This document shows, in pieces, positions 1 to 10,033 of a stretch of 64,000 bases of DNA. Origin of the DNA: Heterobasidion occidentale (Eukaryota > Basidiomycota > Agaricomycetes > Russulales > Bondarzewiaceae); NCBI GenBank assembly GCA_039111635.1, contig JBCAQO010000006.1, forward strand, positions 1,674,001 to 1,738,000, written 5' to 3'. Positions within the stretch are counted from its first letter, which is position 1. Each line of letters begins with the position of its first letter. The position numbers were made by a program, and so were the translations under genes. The notes beneath the pieces were generated by a model, which saw nothing but the letters and a program-made list of their open reading frames with translations, had not been told where the DNA came from and did not search any database.

Positions 1-2
1 TT

Positions 3-641
3 GCACTCGCCACTCGTCCTGACATCGCCCACACGGTCTCTGTCCTATGCTGTTTCAACTCGAATCCTGGGATTGCGCACTGGAAGGCTGTAAAGCATTT
101 GTTTCGCTATCTGAGAGGCACCCTGGATTATCGACTTGTCTATGGCCCCACAGACTCCAAGGAGCTCTTCACCTCGTTCTGTGATGCTGATCATGCAGGC
201 AACCCTGACAACGGACGGTCCACCAGTGGATATGTGCTGCGCATTGGCTCTGGAGCGATCAGCTGGAGCTCCAAGCTCCAGGGACTCGTTGCACAGTCGA
301 CCACAGAGGCAGAATTCATTGCTGCCGTTGATGCGGGCCGGGAGATCGTCTGGATGCGCAATTTGCTCACTGAACTTGGCTACTCCCTCTCTGAGCCGTC
401 GATTCTCCGCGTTGATAACCAGTCGGCTGTTGCAGTTAGCAAGAATCCAGAGCACCATGGGCGGATGAAGCATCTCGATCTTCGTTTCTTTTGGCTCAGG
501 GACCAGGTAGAGGCTGGTGTGATTGCGCCAGCCTACGTTCCTACTGCGGAGAACGCTGCGGACATCCTGACGAAGGCTGTTCCACCTGAGAAGGTGAAGA
601 TTTGCTGCAGCTTGATGGGACTGGAGGATCTGCCGCATTAG
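3..641 (+). CDS. Ty1/copia Pol C-terminus (end of RT and RNase H), cut by window start
   Basis: The reading frame is already open at the left edge and runs to a TAG at 639-641, so this is the 3' end of a longer Pol. It begins with the ALATRPDIAHTVS block that links RT to RNase H in copia elements. The RNase H fold follows: CDADHAGNPDNGRSTSGY (first catalytic Asp), the STTEAEF block (catalytic Glu), RVDNQSA (second Asp) and the closing MKHLDLRFFWLRD and ADILTKA blocks. In the element RNase H degrades the RNA strand of the cDNA hybrid. No stop or frameshift is visible in the roughly 210 residues present, so this copy may be young. It is followed by a purine-rich tract and the LTR at 685. Gag, protease, integrase and most of RT lie outside the window. 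Confidence 0.93.
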   Translation, partial: ALATRPDIAHTVSVLCCFNSNPGIAHWKAVKHLFRYLRGTLDYRLVYGPTDSKELFTSFCDADHAGNPDNGRSTSGYVLRIGSGAISWSSKLQGLVAQSTTEAEFIAAVDAGREIVWMRNLLTELGYSLSEPSILRVDNQSAVAVSKNPEHHGRMKHLDLRFFWLRDQVEAGVIAPAYVPTAENAADILTKAVPPEKVKICCSLMGLEDLPH

Positions 642-670
642 GAGGGTGTTTTGGACGCTCTAGAGGCGTG

Positions 671-684
671 GAATCAGGAGGGTG
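671..684 (+). promoter_or_regulatory. Polypurine tract of the plus-strand copia element
   Basis: A purine-rich stretch (GAATCAGGAGGGTG) lies directly before the first base of the LTR, the place where plus-strand DNA synthesis starts in LTR elements. Position and composition fit; the exact boundary is inferred. Confidence 0.6.
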
Positions 685-1213
685 TGTTGTTTGTGGCCGT
701 TCTGGTTGATGTGGCATGGGTGCCACATGCGTGCCACCTATGGACTCATTGATTACTCGCCTCTGCAGCTGGGAGCGGCCCTAGAGCCACTCCCAGAGCG
801 GGTATATTGCTTTCTTTCTCCTTTTGGACTGTCTCACTTTGTTTCCACCTTGTCTCACTTGTTTCAGTTGTTTCACCGGGTTAGCCGGCTGAGGCGGTCC
901 TGTGTGATGTCATTGACACTCCGGACCGACCTCCAGGTGGAGCTTTTGACCGCTTTGTAAGGTGGACCACCTGTAATGACCCGTTGATGTCATACCTTCC
1001 TTTTTCGTTTCTTATTGTTCTCTGTAGCTTAAATACCCGTGGTCCGAGGGCGATTCTTTCTTCAGACTCTTACCCTCTGGACCACAGGTGCGCTCCCTTC
1101 TGTTCTCTGTATCTACTTCAGACTCTTACCCTCTGGACCACAGTCCTGTCGTTATAGAGCTTCTTTTTGGCACTCTCTCTGTGCCAGTCGCTTCATTCTC
1201 ACTGCGCTCAACA
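685..1213 (+). repeat. Copia 3' LTR (529 bp), plus strand
   Basis: The LTR starts TGTTGTTTGTGG and ends CTCAACA, with TGTT/AACA terminal inverted repeats. It closely resembles the minus-strand LTR at 4745-5264 but differs by substitutions and small indels, so the two probably belong to different insertions. It contains a TTAAATACCC TATA-like box near 1029. A 28-bp segment occurs twice, at 1060-1087 and 1116-1143, a 56-bp tandem step absent from the older LTRs at 5265-5607 and 7824-8309. Its outer end abuts the RT coding sequence of an opposite-strand copia element. Confidence 0.93.
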
Positions 1214-4200
1214 AAGTGCAGTCATCCACAAAGACTGGCAGAATGACCTTGACCTGATCCTTGGCATAGACATAGATGCTGTTGTCAGAGTAGATTGCCT
1301 TGAATCCCATGCGCTCCAGTACCGCCTTGAGCTTCCTGTACCATAGCCGACTCGCCTGCTTCAGCCCATACAAGCCCTTCATCAAGCGACACACCATCTC
1401 AGGTCCTCCCTGCTCAAATCCTTCAGGCTGCTCCATATACACCACAGTGTCCAGATCGCCATTGATGAACGCATGGGAGATGTCCACAGAGCGCAGGTGA
1501 AAGTCCTCAAGGGCAGAGAGAGCAAGGATGGCACGAATGGCTGCAAACTTGGCTGTGGGCGCAAATGTCTCGAAATAATCGAATCCAGGGCGCTGACTGA
1601 AGCCCTTGGCGACGAGACGAGCCTTGTAGCGTTCGACAGAGCCATCCGTGTTGTGCTTCACCTTGAAAACCCAACGAGAACCGATTGCCTTGCAGCCCTC
1701 AGGCAGTGGAACAATGTCCCAGGTGCGATTCCGAGCATGCGCCTCCATCTCTTCCTCTGCCGCCTTCTGCCACTGATATCAGGGCGCTTCATTGCCTGAC
1801 GATACGTCGAGGGCTCAGCCTTTTCTGTACCAGAGGTGAACAGGGCACGCTCGACTTCAGCCAGAAATGCGTCATCAACAATGGGTTCCATCTCTGCATC
1901 TCCAGAAGCATCAGGGGCGTCCTGAGCGGAGTCCGAATGAGCATCATCGTCTCCAGGCAGCGTCCTAAGCTTCCACCATTCACCAGGAGCGCGACGAGTG
2001 CGAGTAGAGCGTCGAGTGACAGATGGACCTGGTTCAGGGGTGGCAGAGCGATTCCTAGAGCGTGTTCTGAGAGCAGGAGGTGGCGCTGGAATGACAGGAG
2101 GGGGAGCATCAGGAGGAAGAACAACAGGAGCAAGAGGTGGAGGAGGTGCTGGGTCTGCCACAGGATGATCCTGATCAATGGGAGCGCCTTCCAGGTGACC
2201 AGCAGGAGGAGGAGCATCTGCTTCCCCCCAGAACCCGGCACCGGATCAACATCTGCATCCCAAAGACTGAACAGAGACGAAGGAGGAGGGGTGGCAGACT
2301 GGGTGTTAGCGTCAAAGTGGCGAGTCCCAGGAAAGAATCGCTCATCAAAGTCTGCCCTCTCCGAAATAATGACCTTCCAAGTTGCAGGATTGTAGAACTT
2401 CCACGCCTTGTAGCCATCAGGGTACCCAATAAACACGCACTTCTCCATATGCGATCCAAATCCATCCCTTTTGTCCCTCTGCACATGCACATAAGCCAAG
2501 CAGCCCAGACCCGCAAGTGCGAAACATCTGGTTTCTTTCCATGGACCATCTCAAATGGCGTCTTGCCCTTCAGGGTAGATGTCCAGAGTCGATTCCAGAC
2601 GTGCACATAAGCGGCCAGAGCCTCGCCCCAGAAAACAAGTGGCAAACGCGATTCAGAGAGCATAGCGGTGAGGGCCTCCATGATAGTGCGATTGGCCCGC
2701 TCTGCCATGCCGTTCTGCTGTGGCCGATTGCGCGCCGTGTGCCTCCTAGCGATCCCATGCTCCAAACAAAACGAGTCCCAGGCATTGGACATGTACTCTC
2801 CTCCCTTGTCATCCTGCAAACCCAAAATGCGCTGTCCAGTCAGATTCTCCACATAGGCCTTGTAGCGCTTGAAAGCGTCAAACGCGTCGCTCTTCAAGCG
2901 CAGGACATAGACGACCTTGAGCTTGGTGAACTCATCAATGAAGGTGATCCAGTAGCGCATTCCAGAGTGAGTGGCAACAGGGAGAGGACCATGGAGATCA
3001 GAATGGACGAGTTCAAGCGGCTTGGAGGTGATAGAGCCAGTGGAGGGGAAGGGGTGAGCGTGCATCTTGCCAGAGAGACAGGGCTCGCACACAGGGTCAG
3101 GCTGCACATCCGAATCGAGCTGTAGACCAGTAACGAGACGTTCCTTGACCATTTTCTGTACCCCAGCATGGTGGTGGTGGCAGAGACGACGATGCCACAA
3201 GGACAAATCAAGAGGGAGAGTAGAAGCGGCACCAGCAGACTGCAAAACAACGGTGGAGGTGGTCCCTTGGAGATAGGCGTTGTTGGAACCATCAGGAACG
3301 ATCGCCATAAACCACACTGCACCGTCCCGGGAGAAATGCATCGAAGATCCTTCTATTAGCACAGAAAAGTGCTTGTGCTGAGTCAAATACAGCACAGACA
3401 GGAGATTACAGCCAAGATCAGGGACATGCAGGACGTTTGAGAACTCCACAGACTGCGCCCTTTTACCTCCAACGACCGGATTGAACACCACAGTCCCAAC
3501 ACCAGCAGAATAGATGACAGACGAGTCTGCGAGACGAATGGGAACGACGAAGGGACGATAGTTGCGAAGCCAGTGTCGATGGGGTGTCATATGAGAGGTC
3601 GCACCTGTGTCCGCGTTCCAATCGAGGTCAGTGACGAGTGAGGAGGCTGCGGACAAATGGGATGGAGCAGGGGAACGAAAACTTGCATTGCCTGCAAACT
3701 GCATGGGACCAGAGACTTCAGAGGCCTGAACCGAGTGGGCCTGCTGTGGCTTGGACTTCTTCAGCTCCTCATTGATCCTCTTGAAGCACCTGTCATCAGT
3801 GTGACCAGTGGCACCGCAGAAATCGCACTTGTACTGCTTCCTGGGTGGCCTAGAACGTCTGTAGGAGGTGGAGGAAGAGGAGGAGGATGAAGGAAAGGAT
3901 GCCACAAGGGCCTGTGCAGAGTCTGTGGCATCAGAACGACGCGCACGGTTCAAATCCTCGCGCCTGAACGCGTCCTCGAGCTTGGAGCGAGACAAGACGT
4001 CCATGAGACTGAGGGAGGAGCGGAAGGTGTCAAACTCGGAGGGGAGAGACCACAAGAGCGCCATGCAAGTCAGCTCCTCGTCCTGCTTCTTGAGATCGAA
4101 GCCAGAGTCGCGGAGGTTCCTTAGGACGCGCATAGACTCGTCCACACGATGAATGAGGGACTGGAGGGACTCATCGTTGCGCTTCTTGATCGAAAAGAGG

Positions 4201-4550
4201 TCCTCCATCGCATTGAAACGCGATCCAGCAGACTTCTTGTTGAACTGCTCCTCCAATGTGGTCCAAATAGCGATGGGGTCGTCCTCAATGCCGTCCAAAA
4301 CGCCTCTGAACTGCTCCTCAACCGAAAGTAAGAGCGCACCAGCAGCCTTCTGAGCGTTCCTCTTCCACTCTGCCACCTCCCTTGCCTCAGCAGGCTTCTC
4401 CTTCGTGCCAACAGGGGCTGTCTCATCACCAGAGACCAAAAGCCACAGGCCTTTGAGACGAAGCCAGGCCTTGATCTCCTTGGACCAGGAAGGATAGTTG
4501 CGATTATTGAGAGGGGAGACAGTAGGGAGAGCAAATGAGGGGTCAGACAT
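1214..4550 (-). pseudogene. Copia gag-pro-int-RT polyprotein, frameshifted and 3' truncated
   Basis: The start chosen is the ATG at 4550 (MSDPSFALP), about 170 bases past the primer site; the open frame extends into the LTR but that part is not coding. The Gag half has a UBN2-like body, then a knuckle CDFCGATGHTDDRC (CX2CX4HX4C) near 3795-3835. Protease follows with WNADTGATSHM. Integrase has the H-H-C-C zinc domain (RRLCHHHHAG to CEPCLSGK) and the D,D,E residues in HSDLHGP, DDKGGEY and AERANRT. RT has GSRWVFKVK and FVDDCT. Gag to integrase is one uninterrupted frame, the usual copia plan. The frame then breaks near 2507, near 2224-2229 (inside a run of six C) and near 1778, and is lost at 1214. 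Two breaks lie in or beside short homopolymer runs, so sequencing error is possible. Confidence 0.92.
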
Positions 4551-4721
4551 GGTGTGGCACGAGTGGCACGAGCAGAAAAAGGTGTTGGAAGCGATGTGGG
4601 GATGATAGGAAAGGCAGGAAAGCAATGGGGAAGATGTGGCAGCAATGGGGTGTGGCCAGAAAGGTGTGGCACAGCAGATGGGAGACCAGAAAGTGTCGAT
4701 AAAACGATGTAGAGCAAAGTC

Positions 4722-4744
4722 GCTAGAGCGCAGGGCCCATAACC
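4722..4744 (-). promoter_or_regulatory. Copia primer-binding site, half-tRNA(iMet) type
   Basis: Directly inside the LTR end the minus strand reads GGTTATGGGCCCTGCGC. This is complementary to the anticodon-arm region of initiator methionine tRNA, not to its 3' CCA end. Drosophila copia has nearly the same site (GGTTATGGGCCC) and is primed by a cleaved half of initiator tRNA. The same mechanism is inferred here. Confidence 0.85.
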
Positions 4745-5264
4745 TGTTAAGCGCAGTGAGAATGAAGCGACTGGCACAGAGAGAGTGCCAAAAAGAAGCT
4801 CTATAACGACAGGACTGTGGTCCAGAGGGTAAGAGTCTGAAGTAGATACAACGAACAGAAGGGAGCGCACCTGTGGTCCAGAGGGTAAGAGTCTGAAGAA
4901 AGAATCGCCCTCGGACCACGGGTATTTAAGCTACAGAGAACAATAAGAAACAAAATAGGAAGGTATGACATCAACGGGTCATTGCAGGTGGTCCACCTTA
5001 CAAAGCGGTCAAAAGCTCCACCTGGAGGTCGGTCCGGAGTGTCAATGACATCACACAGGACCGCCTGAGTCAGCCAACCCGGTGAAACAACTGAAAACAA
5101 GTGAGACAGGGTGAAAACAAAGTGAGACAGTCCAAATGGAGAAAGAAAGCAATATACCCGCTCTGGGAGTGGCTGTAGTGCCGCTCCCAGGTGTAGAGGC
5201 GAGTAATCAATGAGTCCGAAAGGTGGCACGCATGCCACATCAACTAGAACGGCCACAAACAACA
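4745..5264 (-). repeat. Copia 5' LTR (520 bp), minus strand
   Basis: Read on the minus strand it starts TGTTGTTTGTGGCC and ends GCTTAACA. It carries the 56-bp internal tandem duplication also seen in the LTR at 685-1213. Its outer end sits in the middle of another LTR copy; 5265-5269 (CTACA) would be the target duplication, whose partner lies outside the window. Confidence 0.92.
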
Positions 5265-5607
5265 CTACAGCCCCTCTCAGAGCGGGTATATTGTTTTCTT
5301 TCTCCTTTTAGACTGTCTCAAACAACCGGGTTAGCTGACTCAGGTGGTCCTGTGTGATGTCATTGACACTCTGGACCGGCCTACAGGTGGAGCTTTTGAC
5401 CGCTTTGTAAGGTGGACCACCTGTAGTGACCCGTTGATGTCATACCTTCCTATTTCGTTTCTTATTGTTCTCTGTAGCTTAAATACCCGTGGTCCGAGGC
5501 CGATTCCTGCCTCAGACTCTTACCCTCTAGACCACAGTCTTATCGTTATAGAGCATTTTTTTGGCACTCTCTCTGTGCCAGTTGCTTCATTGTTATTGCG
5601 CTCAACA
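5265..5607 (+). repeat. Older copia LTR fragment, plus strand
   Basis: This matches the right-hand two thirds of the copia LTR, from the segment before GAGCGGGTATATTG to CTCAACA. It lacks the 56-bp duplication and has more substitutions than the two LTRs to its left. The left part was displaced when the minus-strand element inserted at 5264/5265. Confidence 0.88.
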
Positions 5608-5624
5608 TTTTTGCTTTTTCCCAG

Positions 5625-5790
5625 TCTCATGGGTTGAAAAGGTGTTCAGGTGTGAGGATTTGAACCATGCACATTGTTTTGATGCCACAGACTCTGTACA
5701 AGCCTTTGTAGCAACTTTTTCTTTTCTTCTACTTTCTTCACCTACTATAAAAATTCTAGACCACCACCCACTTGATTTAGGCTCCTGAGG
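5625..5790 (+). pseudogene. Copia gag fragment
   Basis: About 50 codons follow the intact copia Gag at 4050-3850 closely: EKVFRCEDLNHAH and FDATDSVQAFVA correspond to EDAFRREDLNRAR and SDATDSAQALVA. The leader and N-terminal half of gag are missing between the LTR end at 5607 and this piece, so the remnant carries an internal deletion. It runs into an opposite-strand LTR at about 5795. Confidence 0.75.
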
Positions 5791-5794
5791 TCTC

Positions 5795-6268
5795 CGTATT
5801 AAGCGCACTGAGAGTGAAGTGACTGGCATAGACAAAGTGCAAAAAGAAAGCTCTATAATGACAGGACCATGGTTTAGAAGGCAAGAGTTTTAGTCGTGAA
5901 AGGGATGGAAGTGCACCTATGGTCTAGAGGGTAAGAGTTTGAGGAAAGAATTGCCCACAAACCATAGGTATCCATGTGAATCAGAAGAATAGGAAGGTGG
6001 CAGCCTATTTAAGTACTATAAGATGGTTTCCCTGGTAAAGTGGACAAAAGCTCCACCTGGAGGTCAGTCTGAAGTGTCAATGATGTCAGGATGGACCACT
6101 GGCTGCCGGTAAGATTAGGGAAATTATTCAGAAAAGAAAGAGAAATAGAAATGACAATATACCTACTTTGGGAGTGACTGTAAAGCAACTCTTAGCTATA
6201 GAGGCAAGTAATCAATAAGTCTATAGTGAAACTAAGATGTCCATAGATAAAAAATGGCCACATAGCTA
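5795..6268 (-). repeat. Degenerate copia LTR, minus strand
   Basis: The segment from TTAAGCGCACTGAGAG to GGCCACATAG follows the copia LTR in reverse orientation, including both copies of the 56-bp duplication, with many transitions and indels. Its right edge is blurred. With the plus-strand fragment at 5265-5607 it gives an inverted LTR arrangement around the gag fragment. I could not find a target duplication. Confidence 0.75.
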
Positions 6269-7818
6269 GACACAAGACAATATGCATTGCTCATGGATTC
6301 CTCTTTTCTATAGTGGAGGTATACACAAACAATTTGCCTGAACCTTAGATATCCAACTCTTTTTGAGTATAGTGCATTCTATTTGTTAATTTTGGGTCTT
6401 TATGGCGGATGGGCCTAGTAAGTGGGATTTTACCAAGAAGCCACACTGCTGACCCCTAGTCTAGCCTTTTGTCATCCCATATATGCTCCTTATAGTATAG
6501 GCAGAGACTGCCCTAGGCATTTTGATCTTAGGCAATCTTATTAAAAATAAACTTCAAAAGCATAGCCTATCTTTTTGTTTTCACAACATATGAAGTATGG
6601 GAAAGGGTTTTTTCTTTGAATTAAGCTAAAAGATGATAGCCCATGCTTGGGCAATTTTTTCGTAATTCTATATAATTTTATGAAATGCAAAGTTTTTGGT
6701 CTCATTTGGTTACATTTTGCTTTAGATATGAGTAATGGAGTCTACTATATTGCATTTTACCTTTAGCAAAGTTATTACTTTTGATAGCTTTTTTAATTAA
6801 TTTTACACTTTTGTGCTTTTATTTATTTTCTGGCCTAGTCCAGGTTATTTTATGCTAGTGTGGATTCCCTTATGCCCTCATGCTTTATGCTTGGGCTCTC
6901 ACATGCCTTGCACATATTGTTATGCAAGAAACTGATTTCTTATTATTTTTAGATCATTTTCTTATTATTTTTTAGATTATGACTATTTTAAGTCAAGTTA
7001 AGGCAATCACCCTCAAATTGTGGTTTTACTCATTTGATCTATGCATATGAATGTGCCTTGTTGTGGTTTGTGAAATTATTTTTTCTAATCACAAAAGATC
7101 TAAACAGCTAATTAAAACTACTTGTTAATAGCTGTAAGAATCTTTCTAACTTTTTCTGTCTTTCTTGTTGATAGTCATTGCTTATCTTGTACAATTAATA
7201 GGGCCACAATAGTCAATGTAGTAATGTATACCTTAGCTATCTTTTTCTTTTAGACATATTAGTCTTACTCATCTTTTTGGCATTGCTATATAGATAAAAA
7301 TAAATATTGTTTTTAGAATAGCTGAGGCTGATGCATGAGGTTGAAGACTCAATTTGATAGTCACATGATAAATATAGCCACCTTCTTAAATTGTCATTTT
7401 AGTGTAGATTTTGGCTATTGTGGCTAATAATGTTATAAGAGTAATAGCTAATTGTCTTATTTTACTGGCAAATACACCCTAAACTCACTTGCTTTCTATA
7501 CTCTTTAGACACATGCCTCTTTTTCTTGCTCCATATTTTATATAAGACCCTTGCCTGTATATAAGTTAGCTGTGCAATAATTTACATCTTCAAAATAAAT
7601 TATCTCTACCTCTGAAATAAAAATTGTCAAGAGACAGTCTACCAAGTGTATAGTTACACTTATGTTGCTTGTCAAAGGTCTCTTGGCTGCTGAGGGTAAC
7701 AATAACAACTTAGATTGCATGGCATATGCTCCCATTTATTGGGTCACACTTTTTTTTTTAAACATTAAAGCAAACTCACTCTACTTTTTTGGATATCTTA
7801 CTTACTTTTTTGATGACA
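6269..7818. other. AT-rich DNA without a recognisable gene
   Basis: This stretch is strongly AT-rich, with stops in all frames and no protein similarity that I recognise. The only structure found is a segment at 6974-7195 that recurs at 15904-16138 (listed separately). It is probably decayed transposon sequence. Confidence 0.6.
6974..7195 (+). repeat. Dispersed repeat R2, copy 1
   Basis: This segment aligns by eye with 15904-16138 in the same orientation. Shared landmarks in order are CAATCACCCTCAA, a CTATGCA(C/T)ATGAA block, GAAATTATTT-like, ACAGCTAA and CTTATCTTGTACA. Identity is perhaps 70 percent with small gaps. It has no coding potential and its class is unknown. Confidence 0.65.
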
Positions 7819-8314
7819 GCTTGTGTTGAGTGTGGTAACAATGAAGTGACTGGCACAGAGAGAGTGCCAAAAAGATGCTCTATAACAATAAGACTATGGT
7901 TCAGAGAGTAAGAGTCTGAGGAAAGAATTGCCCTCAGACCACAGATATTTAAGCTACACAGAACAATAAAAAACAAAATAGGAAGGTATGACATCAACAA
8001 GTCATTAGAGGTGCTCCTTCTTACAAAGTGTCCAAGACATCCACCTGTAGGTTGGTCCGGAGTGTCAATAACATTACATAGAACCACCTAACTCAGCCAA
8101 CCTGGTAAAACAACTGAAACAAAGTGAGACAAGTTGAAAACAAAGTGAGAGAGTCTAAAAGAAAAAAGAAAGCAATATACCTGCTCTAGGAGTGGCTATA
8201 GGGCCATTCCTAGCTGTAAAGGCGAGTAATCAATGAGTCCGTAAAGTGGCATGCATGTGGCACGCATGTGGCAAGTATGCCATATCAACCAAAATAGCCA
8301 TAAACAATAGCTTG
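7819..8314 (-). mobile_element. Solo copia LTR with 5-bp target duplication
   Basis: The LTR occupies 7824-8309 on the minus strand (TGTTGAGTG at the left, TAAACAATA at the right) and is flanked by perfect GCTTG repeats at 7819-7823 and 8310-8314. There is no internal element sequence, so recombination between the two LTRs of a full element is the likely origin. It lacks the 56-bp duplication of the younger copia LTRs, placing it in the older subfamily. Confidence 0.92.
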
Positions 8315-8694
8315 CTTATCCACTGCTTCTTCTTATAACATTCTCCTTTTACTGAATCACAAGTTGCAAGCTGGCTTTGCTCAGGTACATCCCTCATAAG
8401 TCACTTTTTATGTGCCTACTTTGGGACTTTTTACAGTACCACTACTTGGTCTTAAACTAAAAAAGTCTCTTATTCTAGTATTATAAATCAGAATTACAAT
8501 GGCCTTGCTAGTAGATAAACTGGAGATATTTTGATTAGAATCACTAGTGTGTCTCACCTAAGATGTGTTAGGTTAGAGACCTATTATGTGCACCTATACT
8601 AGAGGGATTTTTTAGGTTATCTGTTGTTCTAAAGTGTAAGACTCCAACAAATAAAGACAATAGATTGTCTTTGTGCTTGAAGAAGAAATATAGG
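8315..8694. other. AT-rich DNA, nothing recognised
   Basis: This is the flank of the solo LTR. I see no open frame of note and no similarity to the other elements in the window. Confidence 0.5.
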
Positions 8695-9090
8695 GTTACC
8701 ATCTGCTTTATCTTGAAAGAAATAAAGGAGATAGTCTTTGAGAATGTCTTGATAATGCTTGGGTATAGTGTTTGCTTTTCTTATCTAAAAGATGACTCAA
8801 GAAGGTGTCCTACTAAGTATTCAATAGGCAGTGAGTATGATATATGCTTTAGAGAATATAAGCAGAGAAAGATAGAGACAAGAAGAAGAGTCCAGTGCTT
8901 TGTGAGACTATGTAAGATGTCTTAGACCTAATAGAGTTTGCAATGTGTGAGCTAAGAAGGTAGCCAGATACTAGGCACAGTGCAGATATTAAGTAAATTA
9001 CAGATAAATGAGCTAAAGAAGCTAACCCACTCTTTGGCTTGTTTAGATACATATATCCAAACTCTACTTTAAGTCAGATCTCTAAAGCTA
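8695..9090 (+). repeat. Dispersed repeat R1, copy 1
   Basis: About 400 bp align with 31145-31550 in the same orientation. Shared landmarks include ATCTGCTTTAT, GGAGATA-TCTTTGAGA, CAGTGCTTT, AGAGTTTGCAA and CATCCAAACTCTA. Pieces of a conserved frame are visible in both copies (QCFVRLCK/QCFIKLCK, then a NPLFGLF/NPIFGLF block), so it may be the remnant of a coding transposon. I do not recognise the family. Confidence 0.7.
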
Positions 9091-10000
9091 AACCATGTAT
9101 CAGTGTTACAAACTTGCTCTACTTTGTTTATATACTTGTATTTTCTTATCTTCTATATAGGGATATGTTGGACCCTTCCCAAGTCTATACCTTGTATTCC
9201 TACTCTATTGCTACTTAGTCTGTGTATGTATTTGTATGTATTTAGGCACTTTATATGTAGTAGAGAAGCCTTAAGCTATCCCTCTTTGTCCAATCTAGAA
9301 ACTGCTGTCCACCAGTCTTCCCTAATTAGATTTATTGGTTTGATCAATCCATCTAACCTTTTTATTGTTTCACACATCCCTATCTCTTTGTTGTTGTGGC
9401 CTAGGTTTTCTTGTCACTCACAGCTGTTCATGATATCTAGATAGCCTCTCTACTTCACAAAACCTATTTCATGAACACGTCACTTTACATCATCTTTTGA
9501 ATCCTTTTTTTTACCCATCTAGCAGAACACTGGCTATGTACATACGACATCAGGCAGTCCCAAAAGATAGGTGATTGTCAACCATATTAGTTATTTTACA
9601 CTTTGGACAAACAATTAGACAATACTACTTCATTGTGGATTGTTTCAGATTGTAGAATATCTCTTTCTGATAATCAATCCAGCTGAGGTACAGCCAACAC
9701 AATTGCATCCAATGCTATGTATAAACTATATACAAATACATACTTAGAAAAAGCTGCTGTTGCCTAGACTGTTGATTCCGATCAAATTGAGACTAGTGTG
9801 GTTTTTTTGGATTACCTACCATGACTTTCAAAGGAAAAAAAGAGAAGTAGAGCAAGTTCCATATGAAACCAATTATCTAGAATACTCAAAACCATTTGTC
9901 TACCTAAGACAACCAATCAGATACACATCAAAAAAAATGGATATACACAAGAGGACCAGAAAGTGGAGAAGTTGTAAACACCCTACTTGTAGCTTAGAAA
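9091..10000. other. AT-rich DNA, no supported gene
   Basis: The longest open frame (9103-9444, plus) is leucine-, serine- and isoleucine-rich without conserved motifs, has no clear promoter, and reads like chance translation of AT-rich DNA. The region lies between repeat R1 and the start of gypsy family A; a decayed 5' LTR of that element could be here but I cannot define it. Confidence 0.45.
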
Positions 10001-10033
10001 GATAGAAAAGCACTACTAGGAATAATAGCCCCC

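Larger units (their letters stand above)
1214..5264 (-). mobile_element. Truncated Ty1/copia retrotransposon, minus strand
   Basis: Read on the minus strand the order is 5' LTR (5264-4745), half-tRNA primer site, gag start at 4550, protease, integrase and RT. The element stops at 1214 just after the catalytic FVDD of RT, where the LTR of a plus-strand copia element begins. Its outer end at 5264 interrupts an older plus-strand copia LTR that resumes at 5265. The simplest history is insertion into an old LTR, followed by insertion of the plus-strand element into this one; the missing RT end, RNase H and 3' LTR would then lie left of the window. GC content is clearly higher than in the flanking DNA, which suggests recent arrival. 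Confidence 0.88.

Noticed and set aside
4551..4919. Upstream extension of the copia gag frame into the LTR (an extra 123 codons).
   Set aside because: The extension reads through the primer site and LTR, and shows no conserved Gag sequence; MSDPSFALP at 4550 fits copia Gag starts.
1..5264. A single copia element with an autointegration-type internal inversion.
   Set aside because: The plus and minus LTRs differ in length (529 versus 520) and at several sites, including an extra GGGTGCCACAT-like segment, so they are probably two elements; nested insertion is simpler.
9103..9444. Host gene encoding a 113-residue protein.
   Set aside because: Low-complexity hydrophobic translation of AT-rich DNA directly beside repeat R1, with no conserved motif or promoter context.
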